Source of the DNA: Desulfovibrionaceae bacterium
GTDB lineage: Bacteria; Desulfobacterota; Desulfovibrionia; Desulfovibrionales; Desulfovibrionaceae
Direction: 5' to 3'
NCBI GenBank assembly: GCA_019421865.1
Contig: JAHZEL010000008.1
Coordinates: 62,001 to 126,000, forward strand
DNA: 64,000 nt
Positions 50,990 through 59,993 of the stretch are shown here, one piece after another. The notes beneath the pieces are model-generated. The model did not search any database and was not told the DNA's origin. It saw nothing but the letters and a program-made list of their open reading frames with translations. Position numbers and translations under genes: made by a program. How positions within the stretch are numbered: the first letter of the stretch is position 1; the number at the start of each line of letters is the position of its first letter.

Positions 50990-53764
50990 CTAACGCGCCG
51001 ACGTCAGGGCCAGCTGCTTTTCCAGCTCTCCGGCCAGACGCAGGCTTTCCTGCGCGCGATATTCCACGCCCGAGCGCATCTTGTGCAGAACGTTCAGATA
51101 GGTATGCAGCGCCGACGTTTCTTCGGCAAGCACGGCCAGCGCAGGAACGAAGCCGTCTCTCACGGCCTTTCCATAGGCCGAGGTCAGATCGTCGAGATTC
51201 TGCGAAAGCAGTTCTTCCAGACGCCCCCGCTGCCCCGTCACCCAGCGGCGCACCGCCTCTTCCTTGCGTTCCATGAAGATGCGGCGGCAGCGCGAGGGAC
51301 TGCCGAGCTTCATCAGCGTCCACACAAGACTGCCCACCACGGCCACGGGCAGCACGGCCCACCAGCCCATGTTGCCGAGCACAATGCCCAGCCCCACGCC
51401 TCCGCCGCGCCGTATGGCAAGACCGGCCACCACCAGACCCGCCTTTTTCATGAGCGAGTTCGCATTCACCAGCCAGCGCTCACGCCCGAAGGGAATGTCG
51501 CCCATGGAGCGGAGCTCCTCATCGTCCACGGCCACGGCATCAAGGCAGAGCACGGAAATCTCGCGCATTCTCTCGCCGAACTGCCGGAGCTTCTCGTTCC
51601 AGTCCTTCTGCACGTCCCTGCGTCCGGCCAGAAGTTCCTCCAGAGACTCGCGGGCCATGCGCGGCACCACTTCCTCATCGAAGCTCTTCCAGTTCTTCGG
51701 GCGGAACATGCCCGTATAGCCCAGAGAATCGGCATGCTTGTTCGCCGCATCCATGATGCGCAGCACAATGTTTTCCTGCCAGCTGTCCAGCGCGCGGTTC
51801 TGTTCCTTGCGCCAGGCCTCCATGTCCACGGAGGCGGCGCTCACCACGGACCAGGCCTGCGAGGAGCAGTTGCTCATCACGTCTTCCAGCCTTGTCACGT
51901 GCGCGGAAAAAATCTCCTCGTGACGGGCATCGGGCAGACGGGCCAGTTCCCGCTGCCGGAAGTCCTCCGCACTGCGGCGCACGGCAAGAATCAGCTCCTC
52001 GCCCCTGCTCCGTATGCGCTGTTCATGCTCTGCGGAATTGCTGTTCTTTTCCGAAGCGGCCTTTTCCACGAGCTCGCACAGCTGCTGAAATTCCCTGCCG
52101 CCGCTTCGCCGCGGCGTGCCGCAGCGCTGCTCCATGGCGTCGCGGGCGTTGAGTTCCAGAAGTCCCAGCACCTTCATGCCGCAGTCTGCCGCCGTATTCA
52201 TAAGCGAGCGCGCCTGCTGCATGGCGCCTTCAAGACTCTCCTTCTCGTTCAGCCTGTCCGCACCGGTCATCACCCCGATCACGGCCGCCGCTCTGCCGGA
52301 CTGCGCAAGCTGGCGCAGCAGTTCCTGCTCCGAAGCCGACTCCGGACGGCGGGCGTCCATGACAAAGAGCAGGCAGTCCGCGGCAAGGCATTCCTCAAAG
52401 GCCAGATAGTTCTGCACGGGATCGGCCGCATTCAGGCCGGGCGTATCCACCAGCACAAGGCCGTGCTTCAAAATGTCGGAAGGCAGTTCCGTTTCCACCC
52501 TCGAGGCAAAGAAGCTCCCTTCCTCGGAGGCGGAAAGAAATTCCCGCAGCCGCTCCGGCGAATCGAGCACTTCGTCCCCGCGCGGCGGAAGAGTCGTGCG
52601 CAGTACCTCAAGCCGCTCACAGAGCTCGCCATTCTCTCCGCTTTCCCGGAAGCATTCCACAAGGCGGGCGCATTCCTCTTCCCGCAGGAAGCGGACACGC
52701 CCTCCGAACTCCCGGCCCCAGCGGAAACGGGCCACGGCCGCGGTTTCCGGCACGGACTCCCGCACCGGAGAGTATTCCCCGCCGAGCAGCGCGTTGACGA
52801 GGGAACTCTTGCCGCGCTTGCCCTCGCCCACCACCACCAGCGTGAAGGGCTGCTCCGCCATGAGATGACGAAAATCGCCGAGCGCCCGGGCGCTCTCAAG
52901 CTCGCCGTTTTCCAGCAGCGTTTTTTCCAGCGCCTCAGCCGCATCCGCCGCGGAGGCAAAGCCCGGAGCGACGGTCATGTCCTTCGCGGCAGGAGAAAAC
53001 ACGGAAAACATCCTCTGCCTGCGCAGATCGCGCAGGTAGCGCGTGGCGCCTTCGTAACGGTCGGCCGCAGAGGTCGCCATATCGTTGCACGCGGCTCCAG
53101 CCTCGGAAAGCACGGAGGAAAGCGCGGCCATCTGGCGGCGCACGGCGGGAGGAAGCAGATTCTTCGGCTGCGGCCTGCGCTGCGCCACGCCCCCTTCCAT
53201 GATGATGCCGTGCGTATCCTCCTCATCGCCGGATGAGCCGAACAGGTTCTCCCAGGCTTCCACGCCCGGCAGAAGACGCATGGTGCGGCCGAGCCCCTCC
53301 ACGATGCGCCGTCTGCCAGCCGCATCTTCCGAAAGCGCGCGGGCCACAACCGCGGCGTAGGCCGGAGAAAGATCGTTCACGGCCGCGGCATAGGCCTCGG
53401 CTCTTGCCGGAGGCAGCGCCGCAAGATCGTCGGCAAGGCGACGGTCGGCCGCGAACTGTTCCGGAGACAAGGGCTCCTGCAGAAGCGCCGCATGAAAATG
53501 CGTCTGAAGAACAAAGAAGCGATGCTCCGCCTCCGCCTTCGCTCCGATTTCCCCTTCCGGGCCGAACGCGGCAACCAGCCCCTCAGACGCCCTCTGCCAT
53601 GCCGCAGGGGAAAGACGTCCGCCCTCCTGAGCCGCGGAGGCGAGAAGAATGACCAGTCTGTCTTCCGCCGAAAGTTCCGGAGGCGCGGAATCCGGAAGAG
53701 GCGGCATGATGTCCGAAGCCTTCACCACCGCGCTGTCGTGTTCGTCATCCAAGATCTTTTCCAT
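50990..53764 (-). CDS. Dynamin-like GTPase
   Basis: A 924-residue protein. An acidic N-terminus and about 270 helical residues precede the GTPase domain: VVVGEGKRGKSSLVNALLG (G1 P-loop, about residue 312), LVLVDTPGLN (G3, about 438), and GVMTGADRLNEKES (G4). A long coiled middle and stalk region follows, with two close hydrophobic stretches near residues 771-818 (VVAGLAIRRGGGVGLGIVLG and WWAVLPVAVVGSLVWTL) that would dip into the membrane, as in bacterial dynamin-like proteins. These remodel or repair membranes. It is single, not paired as in some species. Confidence 0.88.
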   Translation of the reverse strand: MEKILDDEHDSAVVKASDIMPPLPDSAPPELSAEDRLVILLASAAQEGGRLSPAAWQRASEGLVAAFGPEGEIGAKAEAEHRFFVLQTHFHAALLQEPLSPEQFAADRRLADDLAALPPARAEAYAAAVNDLSPAYAAVVARALSEDAAGRRRIVEGLGRTMRLLPGVEAWENLFGSSGDEEDTHGIIMEGGVAQRRPQPKNLLPPAVRRQMAALSSVLSEAGAACNDMATSAADRYEGATRYLRDLRRQRMFSVFSPAAKDMTVAPGFASAADAAEALEKTLLENGELESARALGDFRHLMAEQPFTLVVVGEGKRGKSSLVNALLGGEYSPVRESVPETAAVARFRWGREFGGRVRFLREEECARLVECFRESGENGELCERLEVLRTTLPPRGDEVLDSPERLREFLSASEEGSFFASRVETELPSDILKHGLVLVDTPGLNAADPVQNYLAFEECLAADCLLFVMDARRPESASEQELLRQLAQSGRAAAVIGVMTGADRLNEKESLEGAMQQARSLMNTAADCGMKVLGLLELNARDAMEQRCGTPRRSGGREFQQLCELVEKAASEKNSNSAEHEQRIRSRGEELILAVRRSAEDFRQRELARLPDARHEEIFSAHVTRLEDVMSNCSSQAWSVVSAASVDMEAWRKEQNRALDSWQENIVLRIMDAANKHADSLGYTGMFRPKNWKSFDEEVVPRMARESLEELLAGRRDVQKDWNEKLRQFGERMREISVLCLDAVAVDDEELRSMGDIPFGRERWLVNANSLMKKAGLVVAGLAIRRGGGVGLGIVLGNMGWWAVLPVAVVGSLVWTLMKLGSPSRCRRIFMERKEEAVRRWVTGQRGRLEELLSQNLDDLTSAYGKAVRDGFVPALAVLAEETSALHTYLNVLHKMRSGVEYRAQESLRLAGELEKQLALTSAR

Positions 53765-54014
53765 AAGGCGCTCGTCTTCAGAAAGGGAACTTCCCTGTTT
53801 GCAGAAAGATGTTCAGCTCCATGGTAGCAGCTCACAAGCACAAAAGGCAAGCGCCGCGGCCGGGGCTGCGGAGCGGAGGGCATCCGTCTCCGTATGTTTC
53901 CCGCGCATGTTCTGCGCAGCTTGGCAAAAAAAACTTCCACAGTGCTCTGCAGTGCGCGGGCTTTTTCAGGTATTCCCCAGAATTCTTACCACAGCCTTAC
54001 ATGACATCACAAAC

Positions 54015-54050
54015 GAAAAAACCGGCCTTCCCTTTCGGAAAGGCCGGTTT
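54015..54050 (-). terminator. Terminator of pyruvate kinase
   Basis: On the minus strand AAACCGGCCTT pairs with AAGGCCGGTTT and is followed by TTTTTCG. It begins 22 bases after the stop. Confidence 0.85.
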
Positions 54051-54071
54051 CACGCATACATGGTGTGACGA

Positions 54072-55493
54072 TTACTTATGGTAGATCTTCACGAGATTGG
54101 TGCGGCGCTTCTGTTCGCCGGGCGCATACTCGCCGGCGGTGATGACCACGTCCTGTCCCATGGGGAACTTGCTGCTCGTGGCAATGAAGTTCTGCACGCG
54201 GCGCAGATGGGAAATGCTGCTGTCGCCCACGGGAATGAAGTACGGCTGCACGCCCCACACGAAGTTCAGCGCATGCTCGACCACGGTGTTGGAGGTCAGG
54301 GCATAGATGGTCTGGGCCGGACGGCATTCCGCCAGCATGCGCGCGGCGCCGCCGGTCACGGAATGGGCCACGATGGCGCAGGCGTTCTCCGTCTTGGCCA
54401 GCAGGCAGGCGGTATAGGCAAGGAAGCGGGAGGTGTCCGTCTCATCCTTGGGAGGAACGAGCTTGCCGGTGGCAAGCAGATACTTTTCCGCTTCGTCGGT
54501 GATCTTGCGCATGTAGCGCACGGCCTCGATGGGATAGTTGCCGGCGGCGGTTTCGTCGGAAAGCATGACGCAGTCCGCGCCGTCGAGCACGGCGTTGGCC
54601 ACGTCGGTCACTTCGGCGCGGGTGGGCACGGGCGTGTTGACCATGGAAAGCAGCATCTGCGTGGCCACGATGACGGGCTTGCCCGCACGGTTGCAGGTAT
54701 GGATGATGTGCTTCTGCAGCGCGGGAAGTTCGGGCATGGGGCATTCCACGCCGAGATCGCCGCGGGCCACCATGACGATGTCGGTGGCGGCCACGATTTC
54801 ATCCAGATTGTCCACGGCGGCGTTCTGCCGTTCCAGCTTGGCCACCACGGGAATGTCGTCGCGACCGTAGGAATGCAGCAGAGCCTTGATCTGATGCACG
54901 TCGTCCACGGTCTGCACAAAGGAAATGGCCACGGCGTCCACGCCGAGTTCCATGCCGAGAGCCAGCTTTTCGCGGTCCTGTTCGGTGATGGCGGGCAGAG
55001 CCAGGGACTTGCCGGGCAGAGCCAGACCCTTGCGGGAGGAAATGGCGCCGCCTTCCTGCGCGCTCATGATGAAGCGTTCATTCTCCACCTTTTCCTCGAT
55101 GCGGAAACGCAGGCCGCCGTCGGCAAGCACGAGCGTGTCGCCGGGAACAAGGGCGGCAAGAATGCTGGGATGATCGAAGGGAATGAAGGGAAGCTCTTCC
55201 TTCTCGCGGCGCTCACGGCCGAGGATGAGCTTGTCGCCGCGGGCGAGTTCGATTCTGCCTTCGGGCAGAATGCCGATGCGGATCTTGGGGCCGGGCAGGT
55301 CCTGCATGATGCTGAGCGGTCTGCCGCATTCCTTTTCGATGTCGCGGATGTTCGCAACCACGCCGCGGAAGAAGTCGGGATCACCGTGGGAGAAATTCAG
55401 ACGAAAGACGGATACGCCCGCTTCGGCCAGCTGCGCGATCTTTTCTCTCTCGCAGGTGGCGGGACCGATGGTGGCAACGATCTTGGTACGCAT
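54072..55493 (-). CDS. pyk: Pyruvate kinase
   Basis: A 473-residue glycolytic enzyme from ATG 55493, with AAAGGAAG upstream; the open frame runs 81 residues further but is Arg/Ser-rich noise. MRTKIVATIGPAT, GVSVFRLNFSHG, MQDLPGPKIRIG, SFVQTVDDVHQIKALL, VAKLERQNAAVDNLDEIVAATDIVMVARGDLGVE with the catalytic Lys and Mg/K ligands, and TRAEVTDVANAVLDGADCVMLSDETAAGNYP. It makes pyruvate and ATP from phosphoenolpyruvate. Standard length; no extra C-terminal PEP-synthase-like domain. Confidence 0.97.
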   Translation of the reverse strand: MRTKIVATIGPATCEREKIAQLAEAGVSVFRLNFSHGDPDFFRGVVANIRDIEKECGRPLSIMQDLPGPKIRIGILPEGRIELARGDKLILGRERREKEELPFIPFDHPSILAALVPGDTLVLADGGLRFRIEEKVENERFIMSAQEGGAISSRKGLALPGKSLALPAITEQDREKLALGMELGVDAVAISFVQTVDDVHQIKALLHSYGRDDIPVVAKLERQNAAVDNLDEIVAATDIVMVARGDLGVECPMPELPALQKHIIHTCNRAGKPVIVATQMLLSMVNTPVPTRAEVTDVANAVLDGADCVMLSDETAAGNYPIEAVRYMRKITDEAEKYLLATGKLVPPKDETDTSRFLAYTACLLAKTENACAIVAHSVTGGAARMLAECRPAQTIYALTSNTVVEHALNFVWGVQPYFIPVGDSSISHLRRVQNFIATSSKFPMGQDVVITAGEYAPGEQKRRTNLVKIYHK

Positions 55494-55923
55494 AACACTT
55501 CCTTTCCTTTTAGAGCGTTCTGATGTGAGGCCTTGCAGGCTCCGGTGCGGCCGAAGCGCCGAAACCGGACGACGGATCCTTCCGGCAGAACAGGAAGGCG
55601 CGTCTGCCTGACGGACCTCCTTTGCCGGAAAACCGAAAACGCCGTTTCCGGTGAAACGGCTTCTGAAGCGCATGAGGAAAGCGGCCGGAAAGAAGAAATA
55701 CCCGCATTCTTCCCGAGGCTTCCGCTGCCCGGGCATTCTGCCCTTTTTTCGGGAAAAAGTCGAGAGCGCCCCCTTCTTCCGCCCGCCTGCCCTTCACCGG
55801 ACACAGGAAAGACCGCGCCGGGACGGTTTCCCGGTGAACCTTCCCACCCGGAAAAAACTGTAACACTTCCTCTTTTCTCCTGTGATTCTCATACATTGTT
55901 CCAACTCCTCCCTCCTTTCGCCC
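55494..55923. other. Divergent intergenic region between pyk and mraZ
   Basis: About 430 bases. No gene recognised. It should contain the pyk promoter and, at its right end, the mraZ control region. The minus-strand frames here are the upstream continuation of the pyk frame. Confidence 0.45.
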
Positions 55924-55980
55924 TTGACACTTTCTTCATTCTGGGCAAAAAGTGGGAAAAAGTGGAAGAAAGTGGAAAAG
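55924..55980 (+). promoter_or_regulatory. mraZ promoter element with MraZ-type repeats
   Basis: TTGACA (55924-55929) is followed by CTGGGCAAAA and then three 10-bp units AGTGGGAAAA, AGTGGAAGAA, AGTGGAAAAG (55951-55980). The core AAAGTGG recurs at 55949, 55959 and 55969, exactly 10 bases apart. MraZ proteins bind tandem repeats of this kind (AAAGTGG-type in Mycoplasma, TGGG-type in E. coli) upstream of their own operon. No good -10 is apparent 17 bases from TTGACA. The repeats run up to 5 bases from the GTG start, so the last one covers the ribosome-binding region. Confidence 0.75.
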
Positions 55981-55984
55981 AGCC

Positions 55985-56473
55985 GTGATTTTCAGAGGCA
56001 GATACGCACGAAGTCTTGATCCCAAGGGTCGTCTGATGCTGCCGCCGGAATTCCGCGACGCCGGTTCCGCATCCCCGGAAGCCGCGTCGTCGGGCAGGGG
56101 CGGGTCTGCGCCTGCGCCCGGAACCTTCGTGCTCACCACCTACGACGGATGCCTCGTGGCCTTCTCCTGGCACGACTGGGTGGAGCTGGAGGAAAAATTC
56201 ATGCGCATTCCCAATCCGTCGCCGAAGGTACGCGCCTTCCGCCGTCTCGTCATAGGCGGCGCGGAAACGCACACGCCGGACGCTCACGGCCGCATTCTGC
56301 TTTCCCCCGATCACCGCGCCTACGCGGGGCTGGATCGGGAAGCCACCGTGCTCGGTCTCATCGACCGCTTTGAAATCTGGAATCCCGCCGCGCTCCGCGC
56401 CTCCATGTCTTCCGAAAACCTTGCGGGTGTCACGGAAGAGCTGGCGGCGAGCGGCATCGACTTTTCTCTTTAG
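55985..56473 (+). CDS. mraZ: Transcriptional regulator MraZ
   Basis: A 162-residue protein from GTG 55985; the in-frame GTG at 55952 is within the repeat array, whereas the family begins (M)xFRGxxxhsLDxKGR. MIFRGRYARSLDPKGRLMLPPEFR is repeat 1, and ETHTPDAHGRILLSPDHR is repeat 2. An insert rich in Gly, Ala and Ser (DAGSASPEAASSGRGG) sits between the first strand block and FVLTTYDGCLVAF. It forms a DNA-binding ring that controls the dcw cluster. First gene of the cluster. The ribosome site is weak and overlaps the last MraZ repeat. Confidence 0.94.
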   Translation: MIFRGRYARSLDPKGRLMLPPEFRDAGSASPEAASSGRGGSAPAPGTFVLTTYDGCLVAFSWHDWVELEEKFMRIPNPSPKVRAFRRLVIGGAETHTPDAHGRILLSPDHRAYAGLDREATVLGLIDRFEIWNPAALRASMSSENLAGVTEELAASGIDFSL

Positions 56474-56488
56474 CCCCCTCTTTCCGTC

Positions 56489-57517
56489 ATGGTTCATCAC
56501 GCAGCGCCCACATCTCCCGTCACCGCCGGAAACGCCCGGCACATTTCCGTGCTTCTGCCCGAAGTGCTGGATGCTCTCGCCCCGCGCCCGGGCGGGCGCT
56601 ACCTCGACGGTACGCTCGGTCTGGCAGGACATTCCTCGGCGCTCATGGAGCGTGCGGAAGGCAAGGCTCTTCTCTGCGGACTCGACCGCGATCCGCAGGC
56701 GCTGGAACGTGCGGCAGAGCGCCTTGCGCCCTACGGCGAGAACTGCCGCCTCTTTTCCCTTGAGTACGCCTCCTTTGCCGACGCGCTGGACGCTCTCGGC
56801 TGGGACACCGTGGACGGCGCGCTGCTCGACATCGGCGTGTCCTCGCTGCAGCTCGATGTGACCGACCGCGGCTTCTCCCTGCACGGCGACGCTCCGCTCG
56901 ACATGCGCATGGACATGGGATCCCTTTCCAGCGCAGGCCGCGAACCGTGGATGCAGTCGGCCCGCACCGTGGTGAACATGGCCGACGTGAACACGCTGCG
57001 CCGCATCATCGAAACCTACGGAGAAGATCCGCAGGCGCCGCGCATCGCCCGCGCCATCGTCGAGGCGCGGGAAAAGGCTCCCATCGAGACCACGGGGCAG
57101 CTTGCGGACATCGTCCGGCACGCCTATCCCGCCAAATGGAGGGCCGAAGCCCGCAATCATCCCGCCACGCGTACCTTTCAGGCCATACGCATGGTCGTCA
57201 ACGACGAATTAGGACAGCTCGAACGTTTTCTCGACGCCATTCTGCCCCGTCTTTCCGTGGGCGGAAGACTGGCGATCATCACGTTCCACTCTCTGGAAGA
57301 CCGCATCGTCAAGCAGCGCTTCCGTCAGTGGAGCACCGACTGCCTCTGCCCGCCGCATCTGCCCCGCTGCGTCTGCGGCCATCACGCGGAGGTCACGCTC
57401 CTCACGAAGAAACCCATCGTCCCGGGGCGGGACGAACTTCTCATAAACCCGAGATCCGGCAGCGCAAAACTCCGCGTCGTGGAAAAGCTGCCGCCGTTCA
57501 CCAAGGAGCTGTCATGA
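56489..57517 (+). CDS. rsmH: 16S rRNA (cytosine(1402)-N4)-methyltransferase
   Basis: A 342-residue SAM-dependent enzyme. HISVLLPEVLDALAPRPGGRYLDGTLGLAGHS is the substrate and SAM region, CGLDRDPQAL follows, then DGALLDIGVSSLQLDVTDRGFS, PLDMRMD, ATRTFQAIRMVVNDEL and RLAIITFHSLEDRIVKQRF. It methylates C1402 in the ribosomal P site. The stop overlaps the ftsL start (ATGA). Confidence 0.97.
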   Translation: MVHHAAPTSPVTAGNARHISVLLPEVLDALAPRPGGRYLDGTLGLAGHSSALMERAEGKALLCGLDRDPQALERAAERLAPYGENCRLFSLEYASFADALDALGWDTVDGALLDIGVSSLQLDVTDRGFSLHGDAPLDMRMDMGSLSSAGREPWMQSARTVVNMADVNTLRRIIETYGEDPQAPRIARAIVEAREKAPIETTGQLADIVRHAYPAKWRAEARNHPATRTFQAIRMVVNDELGQLERFLDAILPRLSVGGRLAIITFHSLEDRIVKQRFRQWSTDCLCPPHLPRCVCGHHAEVTLLTKKPIVPGRDELLINPRSGSAKLRVVEKLPPFTKELS

Positions 57518-57816
57518 ATTCTCACACCGCAACGCTCGGTTCCGGGGGCTGGTTCCTCATGCTCATCGTGTCCATTCTGTTCAGCCTCATCATGGGCGTC
57601 GCCCTCACCTGGCTGAGCATAGACCGGAGCGACACCGCCTACACCATTCAGAAGATGCAGCGCCAGACCGAGTCCGCCAAGGCTCATGTGGCCAAGCTCG
57701 AAGTGGAGCGTGACAGCCTGCTCTCCCCCTATGTTCTCGGCAAAACCGCCGAACAGCTCGGCATGAGCATGGCCGACCCCGGCCAGATCCGCCGTTTGAA
57801 ACCCGCCAGGAATTAA
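57514..57816 (+). CDS. ftsL: Cell division protein FtsL-like
   Basis: A 100-residue protein with one membrane helix (LMLIVSILFSLIMGVALTWL, about residues 15-34) and a coiled-coil periplasmic segment (YTIQKMQRQTESAKAHVAKLEVERDSLLSPYV). The size, topology and place between rsmH and ftsI fit FtsL, which joins FtsB and FtsQ in the divisome. Sequence is divergent, so naming rests on position and topology. It overlaps rsmH by 4 bases and ends 3 bases before ftsI. Confidence 0.78.
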   Translation: MNSHTATLGSGGWFLMLIVSILFSLIMGVALTWLSIDRSDTAYTIQKMQRQTESAKAHVAKLEVERDSLLSPYVLGKTAEQLGMSMADPGQIRRLKPARN

Positions 57817-57819
57817 TGC

Positions 57820-59988
57820 ATGCGCCCGAACAGCTCTTCGTCGTCTTCCCATATGCCGGGAAGACGACGCGTCAACCGTCGCATAACACAGAATCAGCCC
57901 TCCGCCTCCCAAGGCAAAGGGCTGTTCTCGCGCATACGCGCACGCTGGAGCTGGCTTATCGGGCAGCGTTTTCACTATGCGGCCGCGCTTTTCGTCATCT
58001 GCTGGCTTCTGCTCTGGTTCCGCGCCTTTGAAGTACAGGTGCTGCTCGGCCCCGTGTACGGCGACATGGCCGAACGCCAGCACACCTATACCGAAGTGAT
58101 CGAAGGCGCGCGCGGCAGCATTCTCGACAGAAACGGCCGGGTGCTCGCCCGCAGCGTGGCATGTCAGTCCGTGTACGCGAATCCGCGCGTCATGGAAGAC
58201 ATAAACGACGCGGCAAAGCGCCTCGCTCCCCTGCTCCACCGAAGCGAAGCCGAACTTGCCTCCGTATTCCGCAAGAACAAGGCCTTCATCTGGCTGGAGC
58301 GCAAGGTGGACGACGCCACCGCCACCGCCATTCAGAAGGAAGGCATTCCCGGCATCGGTCTTTCCCGCGAATTTGAACGCGTGTATCCCTACCGGCATCT
58401 GGCGGGACAGCTTCTCGGCTTCGTGGGCGTGGACAGCCACGGTCTGGAAGGCGTGGAACTCGCCTACGACGACAGACTGCGCGGCACGAGCGTGAAGAGC
58501 CGCGTGTCGAGAAACGCCGCGGAACAGATTCTGAATCAGGAAGACCATCCCGCGGATCAGCGCGGCGAGGACATCACCCTCACCATCGACGTGCAGATAC
58601 AGTTCATTGCCGAAGACGTGATCGCCGACGCCGTGGAGTCCTCCGGCGCGCGCTGGGGCGGCGTGCTGATCTCGGACGTGGCGAGCGGCGAAGTGCTCGC
58701 CTGGGCGCAGTACCCGTTCTTCAATCCCAACAACTACCGCGAAGCCAGCTCCACGATCTACCGCAACCGCCTGTCGGGCGACAGCCTCGAACCCGGTTCC
58801 ACCTTCAAGCCGCTGGTCATGGCCGCGGCGCTGGAGGAAAAGCTGGTCACGCCGGAAACCAAGATTTTCTGCGAAAACGGCGTATGGCGCACCAAGTACG
58901 CGCCCATCCGCGACGATACCCATGCCTACGGCGACCTTACCGCCACGGAAATCATTTCCCGTTCCAGCAACATCGGTATGGCCAAGATAGGACTCATGCT
59001 GGGCGCGCCCAAGCTGCACTCCTATCTCGAAAAGCTCGGCTTCGGCCAGCGCACCGGCATAGGCATTCACGAAAGCCGGGGCATTCTGCGCACGCCGCGC
59101 GAATGGAGCGAGCTTGACCTCATGTCCACCTCGTTCGGCCAGAGTCTTTCCGTTACCGGCATTCAGATGCTTCAGGCCTACACCATTCTGGCCGACGGCG
59201 GCGAATTCCGCCCGCTCAGTCTGGTCATGGACGAACCGGGACAGAGCAGCGTGGCCGCATCGGGGCAGCGCATCTTCTCCAAAAAGACCACGCGCACCGT
59301 GCTCAAGATGATGGAAGAAACCGTGGACGGCGACGGCACGGGTTCCCGCGCCCGCATTCCCGGCATCCGCGTGGCAGGCAAGACCGGCACGGCCCAGAAG
59401 GCCGATCACTCCGGCAGAGGCTACAGCCGCAAGCGCCTTGCCTCCTTCGGCGGCATCGTTCCCGCGGACAACCCGCGCTACGTGATCTACGTCATGCTCG
59501 ACGAACCCACCACCACGGGCTACGGCGGCGCCATCGCCGCTCCCGTGTTCCAGAAGGTGGCCTCGCGCACCATGGCCTACAACGGGCATCTGCCCGACGT
59601 GACCTTCGCCATGGCCGAAAAGGCCAAGGAAGAAAAACTGACGCCCGCGCAGAAAGCCCAGCGCGAAAAGGACGCCATTTATCTGGCCAACCTTGCCAAG
59701 TACCGCGCCGAAAAGGCACGAAAGGAGCGCGAGCGCGCCCAGAAACTGGCGGGGCAGGCCATGGCCGACCACAGTGTCATGCCCAACCTGCGGGGGCTTA
59801 CGCTGCGCAAGACCATAGAAACCTGCGTGGCCCGCGGCATCGTTCCCACCATGGAGGGCAGCGGCACGTTCGTGCTCAAACAGAGTCCGGCCCCGGGCAC
59901 ACCCATTACCGACGACAGTACCTGCACCGTCTGGCTTACCGACACACCGCCTTCGGCCGAAGCGAAGAATCCCGCTTCAAAGGAGTAA
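57820..59988 (+). CDS. ftsI: Penicillin-binding protein FtsI (PBP3) with C-terminal PASTA domain
   Basis: A 722-residue septal transpeptidase. A cytoplasmic basic N-terminus is followed by one membrane anchor (FHYAAALFVICWLLLWF, about residues 51-67), the dimerisation domain, then the transpeptidase with GSTFKPL (Ser326 active site), SRSSNIG (about 382) and AGKTGTAQ (about 522). A charged helical stretch rich in Lys and Glu (about residues 595-640) links to a PASTA domain (MPNLRGLTLRKTIETCVARG). It crosslinks septal peptidoglycan. The PASTA module is more common in Gram-positive and delta-proteobacterial PBPs. Confidence 0.94.
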   Translation: MRPNSSSSSSHMPGRRRVNRRITQNQPSASQGKGLFSRIRARWSWLIGQRFHYAAALFVICWLLLWFRAFEVQVLLGPVYGDMAERQHTYTEVIEGARGSILDRNGRVLARSVACQSVYANPRVMEDINDAAKRLAPLLHRSEAELASVFRKNKAFIWLERKVDDATATAIQKEGIPGIGLSREFERVYPYRHLAGQLLGFVGVDSHGLEGVELAYDDRLRGTSVKSRVSRNAAEQILNQEDHPADQRGEDITLTIDVQIQFIAEDVIADAVESSGARWGGVLISDVASGEVLAWAQYPFFNPNNYREASSTIYRNRLSGDSLEPGSTFKPLVMAAALEEKLVTPETKIFCENGVWRTKYAPIRDDTHAYGDLTATEIISRSSNIGMAKIGLMLGAPKLHSYLEKLGFGQRTGIGIHESRGILRTPREWSELDLMSTSFGQSLSVTGIQMLQAYTILADGGEFRPLSLVMDEPGQSSVAASGQRIFSKKTTRTVLKMMEETVDGDGTGSRARIPGIRVAGKTGTAQKADHSGRGYSRKRLASFGGIVPADNPRYVIYVMLDEPTTTGYGGAIAAPVFQKVASRTMAYNGHLPDVTFAMAEKAKEEKLTPAQKAQREKDAIYLANLAKYRAEKARKERERAQKLAGQAMADHSVMPNLRGLTLRKTIETCVARGIVPTMEGSGTFVLKQSPAPGTPITDDSTCTVWLTDTPPSAEAKNPASKE

Positions 59989-59993
59989 ATATC

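Noticed and set aside
50984..53236. A 750-codon open frame on the plus strand
   Set aside because: Antisense to the dynamin-like GTPase; no recognisable motif.
57382..59772. A 796-codon open frame on the minus strand
   Set aside because: Antisense to ftsI and ftsL; His/Gly-rich shadow composition.
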